DNA of 26,762 bases from Dunaliella salina (Eukaryota > Chlorophyta > Chlorophyceae > Chlamydomonadales > Dunaliellaceae), in assembly GCA_002284615.2 (NCBI GenBank), contig MU069618.1, forward strand, positions 135,371-162,132. Reading direction: 5' to 3'. A model generated the notes under the pieces. It did no database searches, was not told the origin of the DNA, and saw only the letters and a program-made list of their open reading frames with translations. This document shows, piece after piece, positions 8,471 to 18,344 of this stretch. A program made the position numbers and the translations under genes. Within the stretch, counting starts at the first letter, position 1; every line of letters starts with the position of its first letter.

Positions 8471-10672
8471 ACAAGAAAAGAATCAGAAAAAAAAACTACA
8501 TAGGCGGAGAAACTCTCCCTGCATCAATTAAGGAAAAGGAGACACATTGGCTCAAAAGGAGCCGTGAGCCCTCTCCACCACAAGGTATGGAGAAAGAGAA
8601 AACTAATGTGGATCTGGGGGGTTACTACAAGCAATTGACTCCAGAACCTGGCTGTGGAAAGTTTTCTTATTTTCAACAGCGCGGTGTGTGGAGGCTAGTT
8701 TGTGGGCATATTGAACAGAATGGGCATGGAAGTTGTTGAGTAAGCTCCGTGGCATGCTGGTGATCCAGTCCTAGTTGTTTGAATTGCTTCAGGGTATGCT
8801 CAGTGTAAATAGTTCCGCCTATACTCAGGAGAATAGAATGAATTGTAACAGCTTTAGCGTTAACAACTTTACAAAGTTTTGCATGCTGCTGCTTTGCCTC
8901 ATTCAACTGATGCTCTGGCCTTGTGTTTACACAGAACTTGATTCCTATTAAGTGCACATGCCATTCATTTGCACAAATTCATGGGGTTGCCTCATGCTGC
9001 TAGTTCTGGTGGTCCTCCATGAGGAGCTGCGCAAAGTGTGATGGGAATGGGTAGGAGAAACACCGTTTGAAGTATGTTTGGCATTAAAGGGGGTGATCAA
9101 AGCAGCATCTGGTCGACTGCAGTTGAGTCTTTTCCTCTCTGGAAGGTTACCAGGGAAGAAGTAAGCATGTAAGATGCTGTTCGAGGCATGTGTAGGGCGC
9201 TGGAGGTTGTGTTGAGAAAACTTAAAATTGCTTCCTATGTCTGTGTATACTAAGCCCGCCCCTATAGGGCATTTGCTGAGGGCTTCTGTGATCATTCTGC
9301 ATGCGATGTTATGGTGTTCAGTTTTCATGTTGGGGATGATATGGTTTTGGCAGCCTGAGAGCATGTGTAGTGCGCTGTCTAAATGATGGCAGCCTGGGAG
9401 GGGGCAAGATGGATCAGTTGACCATCCATTTAAAACGCACTGCATGTTTTTGGTTGTAGAGGGTGCCTGTGCGGTACTGCAGGATGGTACGCTTCATGGG
9501 TACAGAACTGTTGGGCATGTTTCTGGAAGAATTGCAGTTTTTTTTATCTACTTGCAGTAATAAGCTTTAATAGTAAGAGTTGCATCTGTTTTTGCATTGG
9601 CATACGCAAGCTTGTGTTTTGTATGCATGTGGAAGTCGAGAGCATCTTGGAGATTAGGGGATAGGTAAGCTCGGGGGCAGATGGGGGACCTGTAGATGTA
9701 CCTGCGGCAAGCACTTTTTTCTCTTCTTTGGCTAGCCCAAAATCATGTGTGAATGGATTCCCACCAGGATCTGCACCAGAGATCTCAATGTCTACCGTGC
9801 AGTTGTTGGCTTGATTTGCCTGGTGTTTTGCAACAGCATCTGCACATTCATTTCCAGCAATGCCAGCATGAGCTTTCACTTTGTAGAGTTGAATTTTGGT
9901 ATGAAAGTCGCTAATGAGAGATGAAATCAGTTTGAGGACGTCTCCTTGGTGAGCCTCAGGTGTTTCTCAGGGTCAAGAAGTTGTTTACGTGTTTGATGGA
10001 GAGAGGTGAGGCTGTCTGATGCAAAGTTTGCATGTTTGGTAGTGAAAGCAGCAGCAATTGCTGCCAATTTAACTCGAGTTATGGTGTTAGTAACTTACCC
10101 CAGCGCCATTTAATTCTACAAAGTTCTTGCTGTCAGTGGACGTGCAGTAGACGCCTGCTTGAATTTCTTGCTTACCGTAATGGACGAGGCAGCTGCCATC
10201 TGTGCCCATGTTCTCCAGTCAGCAACTTCGAGTGTGAGGATAGTGCTGCAATGGCTGGGCACTGAGTCTGTATCTTGATATCCATGTGTGCAGTTTTAGG
10301 GTGCTTGGAGACGTGTTGTTTGTCAAATGGGAGGCATTCCAATTTACTGAAACCTGGCACGTGAGCATGCATGGGATTTAGAACAGGGTGGCTGCTGACG
10401 TTCTTCAGCTTCCACTCTGTGGCTTCTGCTCGGCCCTGTAGCCAGTCTTTGTTATGGTTGTTGAGATGGACTCGAGCTGCAGTGTTCCAAACAGCAAAGA
10501 TACGGAGGTCCCAGGTATGCTTAGGTAGAGGTACCTCTTGGTGAGGGCAGCATTAGGGGGCACTGGAACTAAGTTTTTCGCAAGGTATGGTTCCAAGCTT
10601 GCAAAGCATTCCAAGATCAAGGTCAGTCATACTCCACTGCATTGTCAGGTTGAAGACTTCATTTTTAAGTTT
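8471..10672 (-). mobile_element. LINE-A copy, 5'-truncated (minus strand)
   Basis: Collinear with 14030-16190 of the plus-strand element. From the 5' end on the minus strand: the end of the methyltransferase-like domain (AVWNTAARVHLNNHNKDW, about 10490-10430); PGFSKLECLPFDKQHVSK; a broken RNase H (KAHAGIAGNECADAVAKHQ, 9879-9820); the zinc motif (CPLPGCHHLDSALHMLSGC, about 9410-9350); the endonuclease RPDAALITPF segment (about 9115); then HLIGIKFC (8957-8930); the UTR with hairpin 1 (8549-8563) and hairpin 2; and the tail. The catalytic E of the E-x-K motif is G here. Several frameshifts make it a dead copy. The 5' end abuts a (CA)n array. Confidence 0.9.
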
Positions 10673-10678
10673 TTTTTA

Positions 10679-10822
10679 CACACACACACACANNNNNNNN
10701 NNNNNNNNNNNNNNNNNNNNNNNNNNNNNNNNNNNNNNNNNNNNNNNNNNNNNNNNNNNNNNNNNNNNNNNNNNNNNNNNNNNNNNNNNNNNNNNNNNNN
10801 NNNNNNNNNNNNNNNNNNNNNN

Positions 10823-10891
<69 letters not shown>
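10679..10891. repeat. (CA)n microsatellite containing a 130-base assembly gap
   Basis: CA dinucleotides flank an N run at 10693-10822. The true array length is unknown. CA immediately on both sides suggests the gap is unresolved microsatellite sequence. Confidence 0.97.
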
Positions 10892-10892
<1 letters not shown>

Positions 10893-10894
<2 letters not shown>

Positions 10895-11493
10895 ACTGCT
10901 TGGCTGCTCTTCGTGAGGTATTCAGCATCCAGAATCAACAGTAGAGTAGTTCCAAGAAGATGTCATTGTAAAAGCTCTAGGTTAATACATTTAGAAAGTC
11001 CAGCATGCTGCTGCTGTGCCGCGTTCGACTGATGCTGAGGCCGCATTGTGCCTTCACAATTTTAATTAGGTGCACACAGCGTTGACTTGCATGCAATTAA
11101 TTGGGGCTGTCTCACGTGATTAGCCGTGCCAGTCCTCCTGGTGGTGTTGTGCCTGCTGTGTTCTGGATACAAGAGAAAGAAGGCCTTCAGTCAAACTGAC
11201 TGACGAGATGCAGACAAGCATGGAGCCAACTGAAAGGATGGAGTGAAGTATTTGCTTTCTGATTTGTTCTAGTGAAGAAAGACTATTGGCGGCAATGCAA
11301 CACTAGCATAGGAGAATGGCAGCTGCTATTGCCGCCAATTTGGCTCTTGTGATGGTATGTGTGATTCCTGCTCCATTCAGCTGGACATGGTTGGTGCTGC
11401 CACTGGCGGGGTGGTAGACCCCTGCACCAACCACCTGTTTTCCATGGTGTATATGGCAAATGCCGTCTGGGTATGCCCACTCTCCAGCAATCA
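10893..11493 (-). mobile_element. LINE-A-related fragment with internal deletion (minus)
   Basis: 11490-11290 on the minus strand reads AYPDG..HIHHGKQVVGAGVY and GAGIT-TITRA-LAAIAAAI, the N-terminal half of an RNase H matching YTDGSC...ITRAELAAIAAAI of the plus copy. 11160-10960 matches the endonuclease region (reverse complement of the segment coding IKFC...RPEHQLNAAKQQHA). The roughly 900 bp expected between them in LINE-A is represented by only about 130 bp without similarity, so the copy is internally deleted or rearranged. It meets the plus-strand element head to head at about 11494. Confidence 0.75.
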
Positions 11494-11494
11494 T

Positions 11495-12805
11495 AATTAT
11501 GATTCATTCAAACTCGAAACACCTATCACCAGAGAGGAATCTAGAACAAATTGCAAGCGTAGATGGCGTCACAGTTCAATCCTTGATAAATTCAACTTCC
11601 ATGGCTGTATTAAGTCCTTAACCAACAACAAATCTCCAGGTCCAAATGGAATTGTCAATGAGGTCCTCAAAGCTTTGCCCCTTCAATACGAAGACATCCT
11701 TCACCAGCTTTTCACCATCATGTGGGCCACAGGAGTTACTCCTGAAATCTGGAAAGTCAGCGACACAATTTTCATCCACAAACAAAAGGGACCAGAGACT
11801 AACGTTGCTTCATACAGACCAATAGGCCTTGCCAATACTCTCTACAAGCTTTAGCCGCGCCTAATAACTAACACAGTGTGTGAATATGCAGAAGAGCATC
11901 CCATCAAAAGCGACTTGCAAGCTGACTTCCGCAAAAAGAAAGACACAACACAGCAACTACAACTCAATCATGGCTCTTGAAGATGCAAAGGCATTCAACC
12001 AAGACATCTATGCCCTTATTGTGGACTTGACCACTGCTTTCAATACCACTGATCATGATAAGCTCCTCATCATCACGCATGACCTGGGATTCCTTGCTAT
12101 TGGTGTCAAAAACCTTTACCATAAAGCAAGCACACGAGCCAGACTCCCTACTGGAGGCTATGCCTCCGGAATCCTTGTAGAGAGGGGAATCGCACAAGGA
12201 GACACACTTTCTCTCTTCCTCTTTCTCATATACATCAAACCTCTCCTCCGCTGGCTGCATATTGGTAACCGAGGTTACACACGTGCATGCACCCCTCCTG
12301 CATCCTCACCGCCTAAATAAAACTAGAAACACACACAACGAGCATTGGAGCCTTTGCTGATGACCTCATTCGTCTAATGAAAACGTTTCAAAACCTCCAG
12401 CTTAAAGGTTACCTGCATCCTGCGCAGCGAAGAAAGCACACTGCTGCGTGGCACCACAAATATGTCAGATTTTGCCCAACACTTACTGGAAGAATTTTGG
12501 TACAGGGCCAACCAGCCCAATTCATGCGCCCTGATGATCCCTTCCGTTACCTGGGCGTCTTAATAACCATGGACTTCAACTGGTATCACCAGCTGCAGAG
12601 TGTGACCCAAAAACTCTCTGACAAATTGCAGCGGCTTGAACAATCATATGCTAGCCCCAAACAAACATTAGGTACATTGCGCACTGCTGTCATACTTAGC
12701 ATTGCTTATGCCTTCCCTGTCACACCATGCTCACAAGCAAATCTTAAACATGCTGGGACACTGGGACACCTCTGTACTCTGTCCCAATTTTTTTTTATAT
12801 AAAAA
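11495..12805 (+). pseudogene. LINE-A reverse transcriptase domain (frameshifted)
   Basis: RNA-directed DNA polymerase of a non-LTR element, which would copy the element's own RNA at the nicked target. Visible motifs in order: KSPGPNGIVNEVLKALP (RT1); WKVSDTIFIHKQKG and ASYRPIGLANTLYKL (RT2/2a); an in-frame TAG at 11852-11854 where a tryptophan codon would be expected; ALIVDLTTAFNTTDHDKL (RT3/A); GIAQGDTLSLFLFLIYIKPLL (RT4/B); and AFADDLI at 12350-12370 (catalytic F-A-D-D box, RT5/C). PFRYLGVLITMDFNW (RT7) and thumb-like sequence follow. The reading frame shifts near 11960, returns near 12330, and part of the region between the FADD box and RT7 is missing. Both catalytic aspartates of FADD are kept, but the protein cannot be made intact. 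Confidence 0.92.
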
Positions 12806-12811
12806 TTGGGA
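12782..12811. other. Perfect 11-bp inverted repeat (hairpin)
   Basis: TCCCAATTTTT (12782-12792) and AAAAATTGGGA (12801-12811) are separated by 8 bases. It sits where the LINE-A reading frame breaks between the RT and connection segments. It could be a small insertion scar or a hairpin formed during decay. Confidence 0.7.
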
Positions 12812-13471
12812 CTATGGTCAAAAACTCGCACAACTCTCCTTTATAAAGATCAACAGAATTTTGGTCTACGACATACATCTATGACAGTCGAACATCACGA
12901 CAGGAACGCTTTTGCTCTCACCACTAGCCTAAATGACAAGTCAGGACACGGCAGAATCACCAACCTATTATTATGCTGCCAAACTGCTTATGTACAAAAC
13001 ATAGCCAGTGGTCTGCTACGTCCCCATTGTCAAAGTCGCAAATATCTCAATCAAATAGTTAAATACAACCTTCGACCACGACAGTACTGCATGCACTAGT
13101 GCATCAGTATACATGCAAGCGGCTTGAAACTCACATATCAAGGCCTTCACTGACACCTTTCAACCTATAGCAAACATCCTATGGACACCAAATACACCCA
13201 TGCACTCCTGAGACTGATCGCTTGCATTGTACATCCTCTCATGGAAGCTGGCATTTCAAACTTCTTTTCTATCCTTTCTGATGAGCACACACAGGTCTTG
13301 AATGCCGAAGCTCTGAAATCCTACCATCACACCATCAAGAAGAAGCAGACTATCGCTCTCAACAGGCTTGCGTCTCTTGCAAACTGCAATAATCTCAGCC
13401 AATCCACTGTTGACCACTTTTTACAAACACTGATGCCGGCCCCAGCAAAGCTCCAGAACTCAGACATATAA
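12806..13471 (+). pseudogene. LINE-A RT connection/thumb region
   Basis: Continues the LINE-A polyprotein in the same frame as the FADD segment. It reads LLYKDQQNFGL...SMTVEHHDRNAFALTTSLNDK...HGRIT, then after stops at 13097 and nearby, ALLRLIACIVHPLMEAGI and SLANCNNLSQSTVDHFLQ. I recognise this as the helical region after the RT thumb found in LINE polyproteins. No catalytic motif is expected. Stops at 13097, in 13100-13180 and at 13471 interrupt it. Confidence 0.65.
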
Positions 13472-13480
13472 ATTGCGCAC

Positions 13481-14587
13481 ATGGCTTGCATATACAATAC
13501 ACAAGGCAAATGTGTTGGTATGACATCGCCAAACCGCTTCCAAATCCTTTACAGGGCTTTTCATGGGGCTAAGCTTGCTGGCATGCACGAGAAAATAACA
13601 CCACCTCCAGGCAACTTTGCTACTGAGCTGCAAGGACTCCTTTCCCGCAAATCCATGCTTGAAAGAAAGTACTCTAGCAAGAAGATCAAAGACTTTTTTT
13701 CACGAGCCCTTCCAACTCACATCCATACTGCCCTTTTAAAATGGGCTTTGGTAACTCAAGAAAAAATGGCCTCCCCACTAGACCACAACCCACAATACCA
13801 GAATTATTGGAGTGCCGACTCCCGTGACACTCTTTTTGGTGCCATGCATAATGCCTTCTCATCCAAATTCTCAGGCTTCTCAGTCTGCCATCCCATTTAT
13901 GACGAGGGAATCATGACCCAAGCTTTGCAACATGCCATTTACTCTGCCATTCTCAACACAGAGGCCACTGCTACATTCATGTTCCTTCCGGCTTGGAATA
14001 AGAACATGATATCCAACCCCTACTTCAAACTCTTCAATGCCTACCCCGACCTCTGTTACGAACTTGGAACCATATCTCGCGAAAAACTTAGTCACAGCGC
14101 CCCTCAATCCTGCCCTAACCAAGAGGTGCCTTTACCTAAGCATACCTGGGACCTTCGCATCTATGCTGTTTGGAACACTGCAGCTCGAATCCATCTTAAT
14201 AACCATAACAAAGACTGGCTACAGGGCCTGAAAGGACATTTGAAAGAAGCTACAGAGTGGATGCTTGACAGTGTCAGCAGCCACCCTGTCCTAAATCCCA
14301 TGCATGCCCACATGCCAGGTTTCAATAAACTAGAATGCCTCCCATTTGACAAACAACACGTATCCAAGCAGCCTAGAAATTCACATGTAAGTATCCAAGA
14401 TACAGACTTGGTGCCAAGCCAATCTAGTAATTTCCTAACTCTTAAAGTTGCTGACTGGAGAACTTGGGCATACACAGATGGCAGCTGCCTTGTCCACAAC
14501 AGTAAGCAAGAAATGGGAGCAGACGTCTACTGCCCGTCCACTGACAGCAAGAACTTTGTAGAACCAAACGGTGCTGGGATTACTTAA
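13481..14587 (+). pseudogene. PCIF1/CAPAM-like adenine-N6 methyltransferase domain in LINE-A
   Basis: A 368-codon open stretch of the LINE-A polyprotein. Residues about 45-265 carry the signature blocks of the PCIF1 (cap-specific m6Am methyltransferase) family: a helical region ending E-K-M-A-S-P-L-D (ASPL at 13769-13780); Y-x-x-Y-W-S-x-D-x-x-D-x-L-F-G; then G-F-S-V-C-H-P-I-Y-D (13877-13903), at the place of the family's catalytic N-P-P-F; QALQHAIYSAI; F-M-F-L-P-A-W (to 13996); and A-V-W-N-T-A-A-R-I-H-L (14165-14197), matching the family's A-V-H-N-T-A block. PCIF1 methylates N6 of the cap-adjacent adenosine using S-adenosylmethionine. Here the N-P-P-F asparagine and second proline are not kept (C-H-P-I-Y), so activity is uncertain. 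The N-terminal WW domain of PCIF1 is absent. The RNase H begins in the last 40 codons (A-Y-T-D-G-S-C, catalytic D at 14477). A TAA ends this frame, so this copy is broken. Assignment is by motif pattern; no search was run. Confidence 0.75.
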
Positions 14588-14949
14588 ACCATCACTAGAG
14601 CTGAATTGGCAGCAATTGCTGCTGCTATCATAACCAAAATGCAGATATTGCATCAGATAGCCTCATCTCTTTCAACCAAATACGTAAACAACTTCTTTAT
14701 CCTGAAAGACACCTCAGGCATACCCAAGGATACGTCCTTAAAATGATTCAAACTCTCATTAGAGACTTCCATACCAAAATTCGAATTTACAGGGTGAAGT
14801 CCCATGCTGGCATTGCTAGAAATGAATGTGCAGATGCTATTGCAAAACATCAAGCAAAGCAAGCCCAGAACTGCGTGGCAGACACCAAGATTCCTGGTGC
14901 AGGTCCTGGTGGAAATCCATTTACAAACATTTTCTGGTTAGCCAAGTAA
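14435..14949 (+). pseudogene. LINE-A RNase H domain
   Basis: Ribonuclease H, expected to remove the RNA strand after first-strand synthesis. Catalytic residues are all visible across two frames: D in AYTDGSC (14477-14479), E in TRAELAAI (14603-14605), D in IASDSL (14656-14658), H in KSHAGI (14803-14805) and D in NECADAIAKH (14833-14835). A stop at 14585-14587 and a frame change near 14635 separate the first two from the rest, and a TAA at 14947-14949 separates it from the C-terminal part. All four acidic residues and the histidine survive, so inactivation is by frame damage and not by active-site loss. Confidence 0.93.
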
Positions 14950-14955
14950 GAAAGA

Positions 14956-16065
14956 GTGCATGCTGCAGGCACATCTGCGGGTCCACCACCCGCCCACAAG
15001 CTCACCTATTTCCCCAATCTTCAAGATGCCCTCAAATCCCACATGCATTCTAAACACAAGCTTGGATATGCCAATGCCAAAACAGGCTACTACTCTTACT
15101 ATAAAAACTTATTACCGCAAGTAGATAAAAAAATCAGCAATGCCTTCAGAAATATGCCCAACATTTCTGTACCCATGAAGCGTACCATCCTGCAGTATCG
15201 CACAGACACCCTCTACAACCAAAAACATGCAGTACGTTTCAAAAAGTCAACTGATCCATCTTGCCCCCTCTCAGGCTGCCATCATTTGGACAGCGCGCTA
15301 CACATGCTCCCAGGCTGCCAAAATCATATCATCTCCAACATGAGAACTGAGCGCCATAACATTGCAGGCAGAATGATTACAAAAGCCCTCAGCAAATGCC
15401 CTGTAGGGGCAGGCCTGGTCTACACAGACATAGGAAGCAATTTTAAGCTTGCTCAACACAACCTCCAACTCCCCACACATGCCTCAAACAGAACTTTACA
15501 TGCTTACTTCTTCCTTCGTAACCTTCCAGAGAGGAAAAGACTCAACCCCAGTCGACCAGATGCTGTTTTGATCACCCCTTTTAATGCCAAACATACTTCT
15601 AACGATGTTTCTCCTACCCATTCCCATCACGCTTTGCGCAGCTCCTCACGGAGGACCACCAGAACTAGCCGCATGAGGCAACCCCATGAACTGCATGCAA
15701 ATGAACGCCATGTGCACCTAATAGAAATCAAGTTCTGTGAAGACACAAGGCCGGAGCATCAGTTGAACGCGGCAAAGCAGCAGCACGCAGACCTTTGTAG
15801 ACTTATTAATGCTAAAGCTGTTACAATTCACCCTATTCTCCTGGGTGTAGGTGGAACTATTTACACTGAGCATACCTTAGAGCAATTCAAACAACTAGGA
15901 TTGGATCACCAGCGTGCCACGAAACTTGCTCAACAACTTCATGCCCATTCTGTTCAATATACCCACAATTTAGTCTCCATACGCCGCGCTATTGAAAACA
16001 AAAATACTTCCAACTGTCAGGTTCTAGAGCCAGGTGCTTCTAGTAACCCTCCAGATCCACATTAG
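14956..16065 (+). pseudogene. LINE-A zinc motif and PD-(D/E)XK restriction-like endonuclease
   Basis: The longest intact piece of LINE-A (369 codons), in frame with the end of the RNase H apart from one stop. A C-x4-C-x7-H-x4-C zinc motif (CPLSGCHHLDSALHMLPGC, about 15262-15318) is followed by S-R-P-D-A-V-L-I (RPD at 15553-15561) and, after an unusually long 50-residue basic/histidine-rich insert, by H-L-I-E-I-K-F-C (E 15724-15726, K 15730-15732). R/K-P-D plus E-x-K is the active site of restriction-like endonucleases that nick target DNA in R2-type and Dualen-type LINEs. A helical tail (HQLNAAKQQHADL..., LGVGGTIYTEHTLEQFKQLGLDHQ) ends S-S-N-P-P-D-P-H-stop. The ATG used is simply the first after the stop. 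It would normally be the C-terminus of the polyprotein. Confidence 0.85.
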
Positions 16066-16195
16066 CATTCTCTTTGTCATACCTTGCGATGGAGGGGGCA
16101 CACGGCTCTTTTTTGAGCCAATGTGTCCCCTTTTCCTTAATTGATGTAGGGAGAGTTTCTCTGCCTATGTAGTTTTTCTTTTCTTCTCTTAAATC
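16066..16195 (+). promoter_or_regulatory. LINE-A 3' UTR with two hairpins and T/C tail
   Basis: Hairpin 1: GGCTC (16104-16108), loop T6, GAGCC (16115-16119). Hairpin 2: AGAG (16152-16155), loop TTT, CTCT (16159-16162), inside TTGATGTAGG...GCCTATGTAG. A TTTTTCTTTTC-type tail follows. The same layout is in the copies at 5965-6060, 6535-6650, 8480-8600 and, diverged, 7405-7560. It is probably the RNA structure recognised by the element's own reverse transcriptase. Confidence 0.7.
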
Positions 16196-16389
16196 GCAAC
16201 TCTTCAAACATACTCACCCAGCATACACCCTTAGGTTGGTCCTCTCAACAATGCCGGTCTGTTCCTAGCAATCAAGGCAATCACAGCAAGAAAAGATTGA
16301 ACTCAGCCCTGCCAAGCCCTCATCGTGTGCAATGTTACAGTATGGTACTTCAGAAACTCAAACCACAAAAAGCATATATGTTTATATGA

Positions 16390-16645
16390 ACACAATTTCG
16401 CAAGATTCCTTACTTGTCCCACTGAAACCACAAAAATCAATTCACCCACTGCACCAAATTGGGTGACTTTTAATGATATAGAGTACTTGTACCAAAAAAA
16501 GATCATTGCAAAAAAATGAACGGAGTGAAAAGACCCAGTTGTTGGTCAGTTTTCAGGGGTTCAGCCATTTCCCTAAAAAAATTTTCAGAGGTGGGCGACG
16601 TGCCCAAACTCCTGAAAATGTCCTTTCCTGCCGGTACTTTCTAAA
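16390..16645 (-). repeat. Dispersed repeat DR1, partial copy B' (inverted to B)
   Basis: The reverse complement shares AGGGAAATGGCTGAA, ACTGGGTCTTTTCACTC, TTTTTTTGCAATGAT and TCACCCAATTTGGTGCAGTG with copies B and C. It is 5' and 3' truncated. It lies only about 30-50 bp from copy B in opposite orientation. Confidence 0.75.
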
Positions 16646-16675
16646 TCTAACCAGGCCAACCACAATATAAATAAA

Positions 16676-17210
16676 ACTTATTCACAAAAAAATGATGAAA
16701 ATCGGTTGACCCCAGATCACTCTCATGGCCTCATATCACCCTAAAATGGCTCACAGCTCCACCCTGGGACCATTTTTGCTCCCAAATTTTTATTTATATC
16801 TCTTGCATAAGATGCTAACATCCTGCATACTAAAAAAATAGGAAAGAAGGAGGTCAAAAATTGACCTGTATGGCACCCCTAGTGCTGGATTTTCTTAAAG
16901 GGAAATGGCTGAAATTCTGTACCTGACCAACCACTGGGCCTTTTCACTCCATTTTTTCAATGATACTCTTTTGGCACAAAGACTCCAAATTACCAAAAAA
17001 AGTCGAATTTGGATGAGTAGATGGCCCAGAATGTAAATTTATTGGTGAAAACTAGGGCTCGTGCCGCGGCTGATCAGGCAAGTGCCCTGTAACTGGCACC
17101 ACTTGAACTCCAGTGTTAAATACAGCTCGTGAAAAAGTCTACCATAAGAACCTAAGTTTGACTGTTCACGGGAGAGCAATGCTGAGAGCGTGCAAAAAAC
17201 AGGCTATTTG
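16676..17210 (+). repeat. Dispersed repeat DR1, copy B
   Basis: A longer copy, about 530 bp, starting near GATGAAAATCGGTTGACCCC. It shares with copy C the stretch CACCCTAAAATGGC(T/C)CACAGCTCCACCCTGGGAC, and with copies A, C and D the later landmarks up to GAGCGTGCAAAAAAC. No coding capacity is visible. Confidence 0.8.
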
Positions 17211-17589
17211 CCCCATCTGGTATCCATCCGTATCTTGATCTGGCCATATCTCAGGAACGACTGTGGATGTCCCAGGATCAAAAGTGATGGCGTTTACTAA
17301 GAATAATACAGGGTTTATTTCGACAACAATGGTCTCATTGATGCTCTCTATGGAATGAAATCCCTGCAATAAGTTGTTTTGTCATTGGTTGACAGGGACC
17401 GCGCTCTGATCTGACTATCTAAGACGCTACCTGCGGCGCAGAAGCATGGCATGGTCATTCAACTGTATATCAGAGTACCACCTAAATTCAGGGCACCTTG
17501 GAGACTCTTCAAGGCCAGTTTCAGGCTTTGAATCAGGTTCAGGCAGCTTTGGATGTGAGATTTGATTCATTTTCAGATCCCTCATTGAT
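17211..17589. other. No gene recognised
   Basis: Sequence between DR1 and the LINE-B relic. 17500-17590 repeats TCAGG and TTTGAATCAGGTTCAGG phrases and may be badly decayed LINE-B sequence. No motif is recoverable. Confidence 0.3.
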
Positions 17590-18344
17590 CGTTTTCCATT
17601 GGCTTCTAGTTTAGTTCAGGCTGGGCCTATGAGCCTCTTTGGCAAAACCCTTGCTAGCTTGCTAGTTAAGGAACCCTTCCTTAAGCATGCAGCCGGACCT
17701 GGCTTCAGAGCTTTTTTTTCTCCTTTTCTTCACTTTCGTTTTCTGGCAAATAGACCATATGTCTCTCTGTGGCTTGTGAAGACGTATGTGGTTCCTGCAG
17801 GAATGTATGCAGGCCAAGTATGGGGTACTGAGTACATTAAAGCAAGCAAGTTTGCGAGTAATCTACAAGTGCGTCACATGACTTTTCTGAAGAGCACTTG
17901 CGTATTAAGCGTACCACAACAAACTGGGCTGTTCTGAGGGAATGTGGCCATGAGCTGCTTCAGTTTTACTGGTTCAGGTCTGTTGTTAAAATGTATAATA
18001 GCATGCTGAGATCCAACAGCGAGACATTGAGACAAGTGCTGAAAGCGAATTTGAAAATTCACTCACGTGGACCTTCCTGCTGGACTGTTCAAATTCTAGA
18101 TGCTTTCTAAGGTCTCCGGCGTTGTGATCCCTTTGTGCAAGCTGTGCGGCAGGGTACTCCAATCCATATCCAAGAGTTCACTGATAAACTCCGGCACAGG
18201 TTGCTGGCAGTTTGGAGAGATGTTGAGGGTGTGAATCCGCGAGAAACTTGTAACAAACTGGCTGCTTATCAATTTATTTTTGCAGTGCCTTTTGATCACA
18301 ATCAGCGTGCCCCGGCCCGCTTACCAAGACACATGCATTTGGAT

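Larger units (their letters stand above)
11495..16195 (+). mobile_element. LINE-A non-LTR retrotransposon (RT, PCIF1-like MTase, RNase H, RLE)
   Basis: The most complete LINE copy here, about 4.7 kb, truncated at its 5' side: it begins just before RT motif 1, and no ORF1 or apurinic endonuclease is visible. The order is reverse transcriptase (11.5-12.8 kb), connection region (12.8-13.5 kb), PCIF1-like methyltransferase (13.5-14.3 kb), RNase H (14.44-14.94 kb), zinc motif and PD-(D/E)XK endonuclease (15.0-16.0 kb), then a 3' UTR with two hairpins and a (TTTTC)n-like tail. Stop codons and frameshifts (near 11854, 11960, 12318, 12803, 13097, 13471, 14587, 14635 and 14947) show it is decayed. RT plus RNase H plus RLE recalls the Dualen/RandI type described in Chlamydomonas, but the methyltransferase is not part of that scheme as I know it. 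Confidence 0.92.
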
